A DNA stretch of 64,000 bases from Sphingomonas sp. MA1305 (GCF_016107325.1 NZ_RCVT01000001.1:1488001-1552000), one strand, 5' to 3'; counted from the stretch's first letter, positions 41,306-50,111 are shown. Made by a program: numbers and translations. Notes: generated by a model from the letters alone, not told the origin.

Positions 41306-42097
41306 ATGGCTACGCTTCTCGATCCGAGCGCCCGCGGGCGCGTCATCCTCGTCGGTGCGGGTCCGGGTGATCCCGGCCTGCTCACCGTCCGCGCGGTCGA
41401 GGCGCTGCGCCGCGCCGACGTCGTCGTCCACGATGGACTGATCGCCCCGCGGGTGCTGGACCTCGCACCGCCCGCCGCCCAGCGCATTTCGGTGGCGAAG
41501 AGCCGTGCTCGCCACACTTTGCCGCAGGAAGCGATCAACGCATTGATCGTCGCCCATGTGAAGACCGGCAGCGTCGTCGTCCGGCTGAAGGGCGGCGATC
41601 CGTTCATCTTCGGTCGCGGCGGCGAAGAGGTGGAGGCGGTGCGTGCCGCCGGCCTGCCCGTCGAGGTGATCCCCGGCGTCTCCGCGGCGCTAGGCTGCGC
41701 GGCGGAGGCGATGCTGCCGCTCACCCATCGCGATCATTCCAGCGCAGTCAGCTTCGTTGCCGGTCAATGCAAGGGCTTGTCTGAACAGGATTGGTCTGGC
41801 CTCGCCGGCCAGGGCCGTACGCTCGTCATCTACATGGGCGTCGCGACTGCCGGGGACATCGCCGACAAATTGATGGCCGACGGCGTCGCGCCCGACATGC
41901 CCGTCGCGGTGCTCGAACGCGGCACGCTCGCGGGCAGCCGTGCGCTGCGCACTCTGCTCGCCGATCTCGGGCCGATGGTCGCCCGCGAGGCCGTGAAGAG
42001 CCCGGCGATCATCGTCGTCGGCGAGGTCGTCGAGCTGTCTGACGCCGAGGACAAGCTCGCGCGCTGGGCGCGCGTCGCCGAAGGCATGGCGGCATGA
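41306..42097 (+). CDS. cobA: Uroporphyrinogen-III C-methyltransferase
   Basis: A 263-residue SAM-dependent enzyme that makes precorrin-2 from uroporphyrinogen III for siroheme (and cobalamin). Family motifs are VILVGAGPGDPGLLTVRAVEAL, VVRLKGGDPFIFGRGGEE, PVEVIPGVSAAL and LPLTHRDHSS. There is no fused CysG dehydrogenase/chelatase domain. It overlaps the DUF2849 gene by ATGA and lies upstream of cysI, which needs siroheme, so sulfate assimilation is the evident context. Confidence 0.92.
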   Translation: MATLLDPSARGRVILVGAGPGDPGLLTVRAVEALRRADVVVHDGLIAPRVLDLAPPAAQRISVAKSRARHTLPQEAINALIVAHVKTGSVVVRLKGGDPFIFGRGGEEVEAVRAAGLPVEVIPGVSAALGCAAEAMLPLTHRDHSSAVSFVAGQCKGLSEQDWSGLAGQGRTLVIYMGVATAGDIADKLMADGVAPDMPVAVLERGTLAGSRALRTLLADLGPMVAREAVKSPAIIVVGEVVELSDAEDKLARWARVAEGMAA

Positions 42098-42390
42098 GGC
42101 TGCTGACCGGCAACGATCTGGCGAGCGGCGACGTGGTCTGGTGGAACGGCCAGGGCTGGTCGCGCCATGTCGAGGATGCGGTCGACGTGGGCGCCGGCGG
42201 CGAGGCGATCCTGCGCGCCGAGGAGGGCGCACGGCGCGTCAACGTCCCTTATCTGATCGACGCGACAGCGACGGCGGACGGCCCCCGGCCCGCCCATATC
42301 AAGGACCGCATCCGGGCGCTCGGCCCGACCGTCCGCCCCGATCTGACGCTCAAGCCTGCCGATCCGCAAGCGGGCAGCTGGGTGATCTGA
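42094..42390 (+). CDS. DUF2849 family protein
   Basis: A 98-residue protein typical of DUF2849 (MRLLTGNDLASGDVVWWNG and a C-terminal LKPADPQAGSWVI). It is consistently placed between a siroheme synthase gene and cysI in alphaproteobacteria, so a role in sulfite reductase or siroheme supply is likely, but no activity is known. Its start overlaps cobA by ATGA. Confidence 0.85.
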   Translation: MRLLTGNDLASGDVVWWNGQGWSRHVEDAVDVGAGGEAILRAEEGARRVNVPYLIDATATADGPRPAHIKDRIRALGPTVRPDLTLKPADPQAGSWVI

Positions 42391-42491
42391 CCCGGACATC
42401 CGCCCCGGACGTCCGCTCCGCCGGGGTGGAAACGTCCGCCAGCGCAACGGGTGAGGAAGCCCCCTTCGCCACCGCCCTTGGGCGGCGGTCC

Positions 42492-42509
42492 CCTCCCGCC
42501 AGCGGGAGG
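42492..42509. repeat. Intercistronic hairpin before cysI
   Basis: CCTCCCGC-CA-GCGGGAGG is an 8-bp perfect stem between the DUF2849 and cysI genes, 18 bases before the cysI start. A CCGCCC/GGGCGG stem lies just upstream. It may stabilise or partly terminate the message; a related hairpin is at 29937-29958. Confidence 0.5.
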
Positions 42510-42527
42510 ACTTTGGAAGAAGATCGC

Positions 42528-44159
42528 ATGTACAAGTACGACGAATATGATCAGAGCATCGTCGACGCCCGCGTCGAGGAATTTCGCGATCAGGTGGAGC
42601 GCCGCCTCTCGGGCCAGCTGTCCGAGGACCAGTTCAAGCCGCTGCGGCTGATGAACGGCCTTTATCTGCAGCTGCATGCCTATATGCTGCGCGTCGCCGT
42701 CCCCTATGGCACGTTGGACAGCCGCCAGATGCGCATGCTGGCGCATATCGCACGCACCTATGATCGCGGCTACGGCCATTTCACGACGCGTCAGAACATC
42801 CAGTTCAACTGGATCAAGCTCGCCGATACGCCCGACATCCTCGCCGAACTGGCGACGGTGGAGATGCACGCCATCCAGACCAGCGGCAATTGCATCCGCA
42901 ACATCTCCGCCGACCAATATGCCGGCGCCAGCGCCGACGAGGTCACCGATCCGCGACCCTGGGCGGAACTGCTCCGCCAGTGGAGCACCTTCCACCCCGA
43001 ATTCAGCTATCTGCCGCGCAAGTTCAAGATCGCGGTGATCGCGGCCGAGGAGGATCGCGCCGCGATGCGGCTGCACGACATCGGCATCCGGCTGGTCGAA
43101 CGCGATGGCGAAGTGGGCGCGCAAATTTATGTCGGTGGCGGCATGGGACGCACGCCGATGATCAGCCATCTGATCCGCGACTTCGTGCGTGCCGACGAGC
43201 TGATGAGCTATCTCGAGGCGTGTCTACGTGTCTACAACCGCTACGGCCGGCGCGACAACATCTACAAGGCGCGGATCAAGATCCTGCTGCACGAGATCGG
43301 CGCCGACGAATATCGCCGCCAGGTCGAGGAGGAGTTCGCCGCGGTGAAGCTGCTCGGCATTGACCCGCCGGTCGCCGAGCTCGAGCGCATCCAGGCGATG
43401 TTCGCGCCGCCGGCTTTCGAGACGCATCTGCCGACCGAGGTCGACCGCAGCGATCCCGATTTCGCCGTCTGGCTCGACCAGAATGTCCGCCCGCACAAGG
43501 CGCCGGGCTATGCGATCGTCAACGTCAGCTTGAAGCCCGCCGGCGGCATCCCCGGCGACGCCTCTGCCGATCAGATCGCCTTGCTTGCCGACCTGGCGGA
43601 AACATTTACCTTCAATGAGTTACGGGTAACTCACGCCCAGAACATCGTCCTGCCGCATGTCGCTATGCGTGACCTTTGGGAACTTTGGCAGCGGCTGGTC
43701 GACGGCGGCCTCGCCGAACCCAATCTCGATCTGATCACCGACATCATCGCCTGCCCCGGCCTCGACTATTGCAGCCTGGCCAATGCCCGCTCGATCCCGC
43801 TGGCGCAGAAGATCGCGACCCGCTTCGCCGATCGCGACCGCCAGCGCGAGCTCGGCGAGCTGAAGCTCAAGATCTCGGGCTGTATCAACGCCTGTGGCCA
43901 TCACCATGCCGGCCACATCGGCATCCTCGGCGTCGACAAGAAGGGCACCGAAAACTACCAGCTGTCGCTCGGCGGATCGGGGGCGGAGGACGTCAGCCTC
44001 GCCAAGATCACCGGCCCCGGCTTCGACGAGGACGGCGTCGTCGATGCCATCGAGCGGGTCACCGACCGCTATCTCGCTGTGCGCGAGGCGGGTGAGCGCT
44101 TCCTCGACACCTATCGCCGCGTCGGCTTCGAACCGTTCAAGGAGGCCATTTATGGCTGA
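42528..44159 (+). CDS. cysI: Assimilatory sulfite (nitrite/sulfite) reductase hemoprotein
   Basis: A 543-residue siroheme/4Fe-4S enzyme that reduces sulfite to sulfide. The two ferredoxin-like half-domains include FTTRQNIQFNWIKL and NELRVTHAQNIVLP. The cluster/siroheme ligands are the four Cys in CPGLDYC and SGCINACGHHH in the C-terminal half. The ATG at 42528 gives the usual MYKYDEYD start; the upstream open frame crosses DUF2849. The stop overlaps the DUF934 start in ATGGCTGA, with GGAGG 6 bases before that ATG. Neighbours support sulfite rather than nitrite as substrate. Confidence 0.9.
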   Translation: MYKYDEYDQSIVDARVEEFRDQVERRLSGQLSEDQFKPLRLMNGLYLQLHAYMLRVAVPYGTLDSRQMRMLAHIARTYDRGYGHFTTRQNIQFNWIKLADTPDILAELATVEMHAIQTSGNCIRNISADQYAGASADEVTDPRPWAELLRQWSTFHPEFSYLPRKFKIAVIAAEEDRAAMRLHDIGIRLVERDGEVGAQIYVGGGMGRTPMISHLIRDFVRADELMSYLEACLRVYNRYGRRDNIYKARIKILLHEIGADEYRRQVEEEFAAVKLLGIDPPVAELERIQAMFAPPAFETHLPTEVDRSDPDFAVWLDQNVRPHKAPGYAIVNVSLKPAGGIPGDASADQIALLADLAETFTFNELRVTHAQNIVLPHVAMRDLWELWQRLVDGGLAEPNLDLITDIIACPGLDYCSLANARSIPLAQKIATRFADRDRQRELGELKLKISGCINACGHHHAGHIGILGVDKKGTENYQLSLGGSGAEDVSLAKITGPGFDEDGVVDAIERVTDRYLAVREAGERFLDTYRRVGFEPFKEAIYG

Positions 44160-44580
44160 TGCCCTGCTCCGCTTCCGCGACGACGAGCCGCATGACGAGC
44201 CTGCCGTCACCCTCGATGCCTTCCTCGGCCAGAGCAACGCCACCGCCGTACGGCTGGAGGCGGGGGAGGATGCGCGGACGCTGTTGCCGCAGCTCGGCCA
44301 GCTCGCCCTGGTCGAGGTCAGCTTCCCTACGTTCCGCGATGGCCGGGGCTATTCCGCCGCCCGGATCCTGCGCGAGGCCGGCTATGCTGGCGAGCTGCGC
44401 GCGGCGGGTGACGTCTTGGTCGATCAGCTGCCGCTGATGCGCCGCTGCGGCTTCGACAGCTTCGCCCCCGAAGCGCCGATCGACGCCGACGTGCTCCGCC
44501 GCAGCCTCGATCGTTATGCCTATCGCTATCAGGCCGCGGCGGACGATGCGGTGCCGGTGTGGAAGCGGCGTCATGGCTGA
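44152..44580 (+). CDS. DUF934 family protein
   Basis: A 142-residue protein of the DUF934 family (LVEVSFPTFRDGRGYSAARI and GDVLVDQLPLMRRCGFDSF). Such genes lie between sulfite reductase and cysH genes across proteobacteria, and are presumed to help sulfite reductase; the mechanism is unknown. Both of its junctions, with cysI and with cysH, are the same 8-base overlap ATGGCTGA. Confidence 0.87.
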   Translation: MADALLRFRDDEPHDEPAVTLDAFLGQSNATAVRLEAGEDARTLLPQLGQLALVEVSFPTFRDGRGYSAARILREAGYAGELRAAGDVLVDQLPLMRRCGFDSFAPEAPIDADVLRRSLDRYAYRYQAAADDAVPVWKRRHG

Positions 44581-45331
44581 GCCCTTGCGTGCCATCGACG
44601 TGATCGACGCCGCCCCGGCCTTTACCGAGGCGGATGCCGCAGCCCTCGAAGCCCGCTTTGCGGATGTCCCCGCCGCAGCGATGCTGGCAGAGCTGCTGAC
44701 CGGTGAGCTGGCCGGGCGGATCGCCTCCGTCTCGTCGTTCGGCGCGGAATCCGCGGTGCTGCTCCACATGGTCGCCGCCATCGACCGCGACGTGCCCGTC
44801 ATCTTCACCAACACCCAGAAGATGTTCGGCGAGACCCTCGCCTATCGCGACGAGCTCGCCGAACGGCTGGGGCTGACGGACCTGCGCGTCTTCCGCCCCG
44901 ATCCGCGGTTGCTCGCCGCCAAAGACGCAACGGGCCTGCGCTGGTCCTACGATCCGGACGGGTGCTGCGACCTTCGCAAGGTCGAACCGTTGCGTCGCGC
45001 CCTCGCGCCATTCGACGCCTGGATCTCAGGTCGAAAAGGCTTTCAGGCCGGTACCCGTCGGGCGCTGCCGCGGTTCGAGATCGACGAGGGCCGACTGAAG
45101 GTCAATCCACTCGCCGATTGGACCAAGACCGATCTCGACGGCTATTTCGCCGAGCACAAACTGCCACGGCATCCGCTGGAGGCGGAAGGATATCTCTCGA
45201 TCGGCTGTGCACCGTGCACCAGCAAGGTCAAGCCGGGCGAAGACCCTCGCGCCGGCCGCTGGCGTGGTTGGGACAAGGTCGAATGCGGCATCCACGTCGC
45301 GCACCCGCCAGGCGAAGACCCGGTCTTCTGA
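44573..45331 (+). CDS. cysH: Phosphoadenylyl/adenylyl-sulfate reductase (4Fe-4S type)
   Basis: A 252-residue enzyme that reduces activated sulfate to sulfite. The Cys pairs C131-C132 (DGCCDLRK) and C212/C215 (IGCAPCTSKV) are the 4Fe-4S ligands that mark APS-type reductases, and C238 in ECGIH is the catalytic thiol. SSFGAES is the nucleotide-binding start. The start overlaps the DUF934 stop by ATGGCTGA. Last gene of the operon, followed by a hairpin terminator. Confidence 0.92.
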   Translation: MAEPLRAIDVIDAAPAFTEADAAALEARFADVPAAAMLAELLTGELAGRIASVSSFGAESAVLLHMVAAIDRDVPVIFTNTQKMFGETLAYRDELAERLGLTDLRVFRPDPRLLAAKDATGLRWSYDPDGCCDLRKVEPLRRALAPFDAWISGRKGFQAGTRRALPRFEIDEGRLKVNPLADWTKTDLDGYFAEHKLPRHPLEAEGYLSIGCAPCTSKVKPGEDPRAGRWRGWDKVECGIHVAHPPGEDPVF

Positions 45332-45357
45332 TCCTGTCCGTACCGTTGAACGACAAA

Positions 45358-45384
45358 CGGGGACGACCGTGATGGTCGCCCCCG
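45358..45384 (+). terminator. Terminator-like hairpin after cysH
   Basis: CGGGGACGACC (45358-45368) and GGTCGCCCCCG (45374-45384) pair with one A/C mismatch around GTGAT. It begins 27 bases after the cysH stop and sits between convergent genes. There is no T-run. Confidence 0.6.
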
Positions 45385-45408
45385 CCCTGTCCGCCTTGCA
45401 GCAATCCG

Positions 45409-46050
45409 TCAGTTGGTCGTGACGGTCGTGGTCGTCTTCTCGGTTACCGCCGGCCGCGCCACCGCTTTGCGGTGAACCACGCGCTTCACCGTCCGGCGCG
45501 GCGTCGCCGCCCGCGTGGTGCTCGCCGCGGCAGTCCGCGTCGTCTCGGTGGTGACGGTGGTCACCGGTTGCGGCTGGGGCTGCGGCTGGGGCGTCGCGGC
45601 CGCCAAGCGCGCGGCGGCGGCGTCGGATGCGGCTGACTGTGCCGCGGCCTCGGCGGCTGCGGCGCGGGCGCGTGCTGCGTCCGCCTCCTGCTGCGCCGCT
45701 GCGGTAGTCTCCGCCGCTGCGGCGACGGTCGCCGCCTGCGTCTGCGCCTGCTGCTTCTGCGACAGGCCGATCGCCGTGTCGGCCAGTTCGGAGGCACGAT
45801 GCGCGTCGGCGATCGCCTGTTCCTTGTGGCTACCCTTGAGGTCGTCTTCCGCCGCGCGCAGTGCCGCTTGCGCCTGTGCGACCATCCGCGGCACCTCGCC
45901 GGCAGCATTGAGCGTGCTCAGCGTTTCAACCTTGCCGCGCGCCTCGGCGATCGCGGCGCGGGCGCGGTCGGTCTTGCCTTCCGCCAGAGCCGGGCTAGCC
46001 GCCAGCACCAGACCGGACAGGGCCGTGGCGCACACCAGAATCCTACGCAT
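45409..46050 (-). CDS. Periplasmic DUF4398-like coiled-coil protein with basic tail
   Basis: A 213-residue exported protein. The signal peptide (MRRILVCATALSGLVLAASPALA) is followed by a helical region (about 25-160) that resembles DUF4398 (ARAAIAEARGKVETL, AAEDDLKGSHKEQAIADAHR) and then a long Ala/Gln-rich coiled coil. A PQPQPQPQP linker and a Thr/Arg/Lys-rich tail (RRTVKRVVHRKAVARP) close it. DUF4398 proteins are envelope proteins of unknown role. The ATG has AGGAGGAG 5 bases upstream. It follows dnaB on the same strand but has its own ribosome site. Confidence 0.7.
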   Translation of the reverse strand: MRRILVCATALSGLVLAASPALAEGKTDRARAAIAEARGKVETLSTLNAAGEVPRMVAQAQAALRAAEDDLKGSHKEQAIADAHRASELADTAIGLSQKQQAQTQAATVAAAAETTAAAQQEADAARARAAAAEAAAQSAASDAAAARLAAATPQPQPQPQPVTTVTTETTRTAAASTTRAATPRRTVKRVVHRKAVARPAVTEKTTTTVTTN

Positions 46051-46122
46051 GATTGCTCCTCCTAGGATGAACTGGGCGAGCAAACGTGTCGATGAAGCGC
46101 CCGGTTCCCGCGCCGGTCGGAG

Positions 46123-47613
46123 TCAATAGCCCGCGTAATCCGAGAAGCGCGTGATCGTCGGATCGAACTTCAACACCACTTTGCCCGTCGCACCATGGCG
46201 TTGTTTGGCGACGATCAGCTCCGCCAGACCATAGACCCGCTCCATGTCGGCGGCCCATTTGGCGTGATCTTCGAAGATCTTGGCCTCGTCGCCCTCCATC
46301 GGCCGCTTGGGCTCGCGCTGCGCGGTGTAATAATCTTCGCGGAACACGAACCATACCATGTCGGCGTCCTGCTCGATCGACCCCGATTCGCGCAGATCCG
46401 ACAGCATCGGCCGCTTGTCCTCACGGCTTTCGACCGCGCGGCTGAGCTGCGACAGCGCCAGCACCGGAACGTTCATGTCCTTGGCCAAGGTTTTCAGACC
46501 GCGGCTGATCTCCGAGATTTCCTGAACCCGGTTCTCGTTGCTGCCTTTGCCGCTGGTCAGCAGCTGCAGATAGTCGACGACGACCAGCCCGATCTCGTTG
46601 TTGTGCCGCCGCTGCAGCCGCCGGACGCGGGTATGCAGCGCGCTGATCGACAGGCCGCCGGTGTCGTCGATGAAGAAAGGCAGGTTCTCCAGTTCCGCCG
46701 CCGCAGCGGCGAGCTGACCGAATTCCGCCTTGCTGATCTTGCCCATGCGCAAATTTTCGGAACTGATCCCCGATTGTTCAGCGAGGATACGCGTCGCCAG
46801 CTGGTCGGCGCTCATCTCGAGGCTGAAGAAGGCGACCTTGGCGCCGACCGATTCGCTCGGCGGGATGCCGTCCGCCATGTCGCGCATCCAGCGCCGTGCG
46901 GCGTTGAAGGCGATGTTGGTGGCGAGCGAGGTCTTGCCCATGCCGGGACGGCCGGCGAGGATCATCAAGTCGGAATGATGCATGCCGCCGATCTTGGCGT
47001 TGACCGAGTCGAGACCAGTGGTGACGCCCGACAGGTTGCCGCCCGAGTTGAGCGCGCGCTCCGCCATCTTGACCGCCATGGTCGTCGCCTGCGCGAAGCT
47101 CTTGATCGAATTTTCAACCCCGCCATCGCCGGCGACCTTGTACAGCTCCTCCTCGGCCGCCTCGATCTGCGCGCGCGGATTGACCTCTTCCGACGTGTCC
47201 ATCGCCCGCTCGACCAGGGTCCGGCCGACGCTGACCAGCGCGCGCAGCATCGCCAGATCGTAGATCTGCGTCGCGAATTGGCGCGCACCGATCAGGCCGG
47301 CGCCCGAACTGGTCAGCTGCGCCAGATAGGCCGGGCCGCCCAACTCCCTCATCCCCTCGTCCGCCTCGAACATCGGGCGCAGCGTGACCGGCGTCGCCAA
47401 CATGTCGTTGGAGCGTAGCGTCTTGATCGCGGCGAAGATGCGGCCGTGCACCGGCTCGTAGAAATGCACCGGCTCCAGCCGGTCGACGAGATCGTCGGCC
47501 AACCGGTTGTCGATCATCATCGCGCCCAGCATCGCCGCTTCCGCCTCGACGTTGCGGGGCAGGTGGAGGGGTTCCGCCGCAGCTGCGGGGGTCGGAAATG
47601 CCAGAGTCGCCAT
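46123..47613 (-). CDS. dnaB: Replicative DNA helicase DnaB
   Basis: A 496-residue hexameric helicase that unwinds DNA ahead of the replisome. The N-terminal primase-binding domain (about 20-125) is followed by a linker helix and a RecA-like domain with Walker A at 221-229 (GRPGMGKTS), Walker B VVVDYLQLL and the arginine finger/sensor region SDLRESGSIEQDADMV. Length is normal, and no intein is present. It is divergent from the UPF0262 gene, with 79 bases between starts. Confidence 0.95.
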   Translation of the reverse strand: MATLAFPTPAAAAEPLHLPRNVEAEAAMLGAMMIDNRLADDLVDRLEPVHFYEPVHGRIFAAIKTLRSNDMLATPVTLRPMFEADEGMRELGGPAYLAQLTSSGAGLIGARQFATQIYDLAMLRALVSVGRTLVERAMDTSEEVNPRAQIEAAEEELYKVAGDGGVENSIKSFAQATTMAVKMAERALNSGGNLSGVTTGLDSVNAKIGGMHHSDLMILAGRPGMGKTSLATNIAFNAARRWMRDMADGIPPSESVGAKVAFFSLEMSADQLATRILAEQSGISSENLRMGKISKAEFGQLAAAAAELENLPFFIDDTGGLSISALHTRVRRLQRRHNNEIGLVVVDYLQLLTSGKGSNENRVQEISEISRGLKTLAKDMNVPVLALSQLSRAVESREDKRPMLSDLRESGSIEQDADMVWFVFREDYYTAQREPKRPMEGDEAKIFEDHAKWAADMERVYGLAELIVAKQRHGATGKVVLKFDPTITRFSDYAGY

Positions 47614-47692
47614 CGGCCGTCCTTACCCTGTCCGGCGGGCTGCCGACAAACTCGGAATTGTCGTGGGCGACCAAGCCCTCTATCGGGCGACG

Positions 47693-48175
47693 ATGGCCGA
47701 CCCGCGGATCATCGCCATCGACATCGACGAAACCAGCATCGGCTGGCGGTCGGCGGATGTCGAGCAGGAGCGGCGCATCGCGATCTTCGACCTGCTGGAG
47801 GACAATCACTTTGCGCCGCAACGGGTGCATGCCGACGGCTATGCCGGGCCTTATCGCGTCAGGCTCGAATCGGCGGAGGGACGGCTCGGCCTGCACCTGC
47901 ACCGTGCGGACGGCAGCCATTTGGAAACATTGGTCCTCGCGCTCGGCCGCTTCCGCCGGCCGATCAAGGACTATTTCGCGATTTGCGACAGTTACTATCA
48001 GGCGATAAGGGCGGCCACCCCGCAACAGATCGAGACCGTCGACATGGCCCGCCGCGCCATTCACAATGAGGCCGCCGAATTGCTGCGCGAGCGGCTGGCC
48101 GGAAAGATCGATGTCGATTTCGACACCGCACGGCGGCTGTTCACGCTGATCTGCGTCCTGCACCTGCGCGGCTGA
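47693..48175 (+). CDS. UPF0262 family protein
   Basis: A 160-residue protein matching UPF0262, an alphaproteobacterial family of unknown function (IIAIDIDETSIGWRS near the start, RRPIKDYFAICDSYYQAIR mid-protein, DVDFDTARRLFTLICVLH at the end). The ATG at 47693 gives the usual MADPRIIAIDID start. The stop overlaps the GH25 gene start by one base (TGATG). Confidence 0.85.
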   Translation: MADPRIIAIDIDETSIGWRSADVEQERRIAIFDLLEDNHFAPQRVHADGYAGPYRVRLESAEGRLGLHLHRADGSHLETLVLALGRFRRPIKDYFAICDSYYQAIRAATPQQIETVDMARRAIHNEAAELLRERLAGKIDVDFDTARRLFTLICVLHLRG

Positions 48176-48852
48176 TGGCGTACGGCATCCTCAAGGCGGC
48201 GGCGGTCCTGGCGGCGGCGGGTGCGATCGGTGTCGGCGGCTGGAGTTACGCGACCAACTGGCATCCGGCCGCGTCGCAATATCCGCTGCAGGGCATCGAC
48301 CTCGAAGCGACGCCGGGTCCCGTCGAGTGGGGGACCGTACGGGCGCGGGGGGCGGACTTCGCCTATCTCGTCGCGACGATCGGTGGGGATCAGCGCGACC
48401 CGACCTTCGAAGCGAATTGGGCCGCGTTGCCGGAGGCGGGGCTGCGTCGCGGCGCCGTGCACGTCTTCTCGCTCTGCCAGGCGGCCACGGATCAGGCCAA
48501 TGCCTTCAACGCCTTTGTTCCGCGAACGCAGGACGCCTTACCGGTGGCGGTCGACGTGTCCTTCCACGACGATTGCGCGGCACGACCGGAGCGCGAGGCG
48601 GTCGTGGCCGAGCTCGGTCGCTTCATCCGTATGGTCGAGGCGCATACCCGCAAGCCGGTGATGCTGCGGGTCGCCCGACCGGTCGAGCGCGCCTATGAAC
48701 TCACGGCGGCGATCGACCGGCCGGTCTGGTCGAGCGCCACCTTCTTTACCCCAGCCTATGCCGCGCGGCCGTGGCGGATGTGGCGCGCCAGCGACATCCG
48801 CCGGATCGACGGCATCGAAGGCCCCGTCAATTGGGACGTCGTCGCACCATGA
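48175..48852 (+). CDS. Membrane-anchored GH25 (lysozyme-fold) protein lacking the catalytic Glu
   Basis: A 225-residue protein. An N-terminal anchor helix (about 5-24) precedes a GH25 TIM-barrel: GIDLEATPG (Asp42), DFAYLVATIGG, and the C-terminal RMWRASDIRRIDGIEGPVNW that matches the family end. The family strand that normally reads D-x-E (catalytic Glu) is VDVS here (D127, S129), so muramidase activity is doubtful. It may bind peptidoglycan instead. It is coupled to UPF0262 upstream and to cdd downstream (ATGA). Confidence 0.7.
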   Translation: MAYGILKAAAVLAAAGAIGVGGWSYATNWHPAASQYPLQGIDLEATPGPVEWGTVRARGADFAYLVATIGGDQRDPTFEANWAALPEAGLRRGAVHVFSLCQAATDQANAFNAFVPRTQDALPVAVDVSFHDDCAARPEREAVVAELGRFIRMVEAHTRKPVMLRVARPVERAYELTAAIDRPVWSSATFFTPAYAARPWRMWRASDIRRIDGIEGPVNWDVVAP

Positions 48853-49304
48853 CCGAGACCGAAACCGCCACCCGGCTGATCGCCGCCGCCCGCGAGGCAG
48901 CGGCGCATGCCCATGCCCCCTATTCCCGGTTCGCGGTCGGCGCGGCGCTGCTGATGGTCGACGGATCGCTGGTCACCGGCGCCAATGTCGAGAATGCCAG
49001 TTACGGCCTGTCGCTCTGCGCCGAGACGGTCGCGATAGCGACCGCCAGCGCTGCGGGACGGCTGCGCGACGTCGTCGCGGTCGGCGTGATCGGCGGCGCG
49101 ATGGACCCCGCCGGCCGCGCCACCGGCGTGACGCCGGTCAGCCCGTGCGGCCGCTGCCGGCAGGTACTGAACGAGGCGGCACAACTCGGCGGGCGCGATC
49201 TAGTCGTCCATTGCGGTGCCGCGGAGGGCGACGCGATCGCGACCTATCGTCTGTCCGAGCTGTTGCCGCAGGCGTTCGGACCGGCCGATCTGGGCATCGG
49301 CTGA
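48849..49304 (+). CDS. cdd: Cytidine deaminase
   Basis: A 151-residue homotetramer-type cytidine deaminase that converts (deoxy)cytidine to (deoxy)uridine. The Zn site is C-A-E in LSLCAETVA and PCGRCRQ; the ribose-binding NVENASYG is present. The start overlaps the GH25 gene by ATGA; an upstream ATG in frame would run further into that gene. The dcd gene lies 0.8 kb away, giving two routes to dUMP precursors. Confidence 0.92.
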   Translation: MTETETATRLIAAAREAAAHAHAPYSRFAVGAALLMVDGSLVTGANVENASYGLSLCAETVAIATASAAGRLRDVVAVGVIGGAMDPAGRATGVTPVSPCGRCRQVLNEAAQLGGRDLVVHCGAAEGDAIATYRLSELLPQAFGPADLGIG

Positions 49305-49307
49305 TCC

Positions 49308-49994
49308 TCACTCGATCGTCCGGGTCACCCGGCCACCGGCATCCAGCAAGGCGACACTGGGTCGACCATCGGCGGTGACCTGCAGGCGGAGCCGCGGCCG
49401 GCCGGCCGCATCGCCGAGCTCGAGTTGCGACGAGCCGTCCGCCTTGCGGCCGAGATAGGCGCGTTGCTGGAACCCGACATTGGCGCGACGGAAGGCGGCG
49501 CTGCGTGCCGGCTCGGGCAGCGCCATTGCCCGCGTCGTCGCGGCGATGTCCATCGGCCCGTCGGGATGGTCGTTGACGATGACGCCGGCGCGCCGTTCCG
49601 CCCCCTTCTCGTCGGTGAACATCTGCACCGTCTGATCCTGATGCCAGCGGTCAAAGGTCAGGCTGCCGCCGTTGGTCGGTTGGCCGTTCCTGATCCGGCC
49701 GTCGAAGATCAGACCACCATTTTCCGATTCCTCGTCATTGTAGAACAGCATGCCGCCCTCCGTCCGGGTCGGGTGCGGGTGATCGCGGCCGTCGATGATG
49801 ATGCCGGGCATGCGCTTGCTGCTGGCGATCACCATGCGCAGCTTGCCGTCGGGCTCGCGCACGTTGATCCGTTCGACGTCGAGCACCGACAGCCGGGCGC
49901 GATCCTCCGCCGCGCCGCCGAGCGCGAGCCACGCCGCCATGCCGGTCATTACCGCGGCATAGCCGCCCCAAGCCCGCGACGCATCGATCCGCAT
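49308..49994 (-). CDS. Hypothetical beta-repeat envelope protein
   Basis: A 228-residue protein I cannot assign. After a hydrophobic anchor or signal (residues about 8-28) comes a series of short beta-turn repeats with the theme polar-D/G-G-(K/R)-x-hydrophobic, such as [49 protein letters not shown] and [12 protein letters not shown]. This suggests a beta-solenoid or sandwich facing the periplasm. It is convergent with cdd (3 bases between stops) and divergent from dcd. Confidence 0.65.
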   Translation of the reverse strand: MRIDASRAWGGYAAVMTGMAAWLALGGAAEDRARLSVLDVERINVREPDGKLRMVIASSKRMPGIIIDGRDHPHPTRTEGGMLFYNDEESENGGLIFDGRIRNGQPTNGGSLTFDRWHQDQTVQMFTDEKGAERRAGVIVNDHPDGPMDIAATTRAMALPEPARSAAFRRANVGFQQRAYLGRKADGSSQLELGDAAGRPRLRLQVTADGRPSVALLDAGGRVTRTIE

Positions 49995-50111
49995 CTTACC
50001 TCTCCTCTGCCTCGGCCCGCGAGGCTAGCAGCGATCGGCGACCGGCGCATGCTTGCCCTCGATGCCCATTCCGGCGAAGAGGCGCACGGTTCGCCTCGGA
50101 GATTTGCGCCC

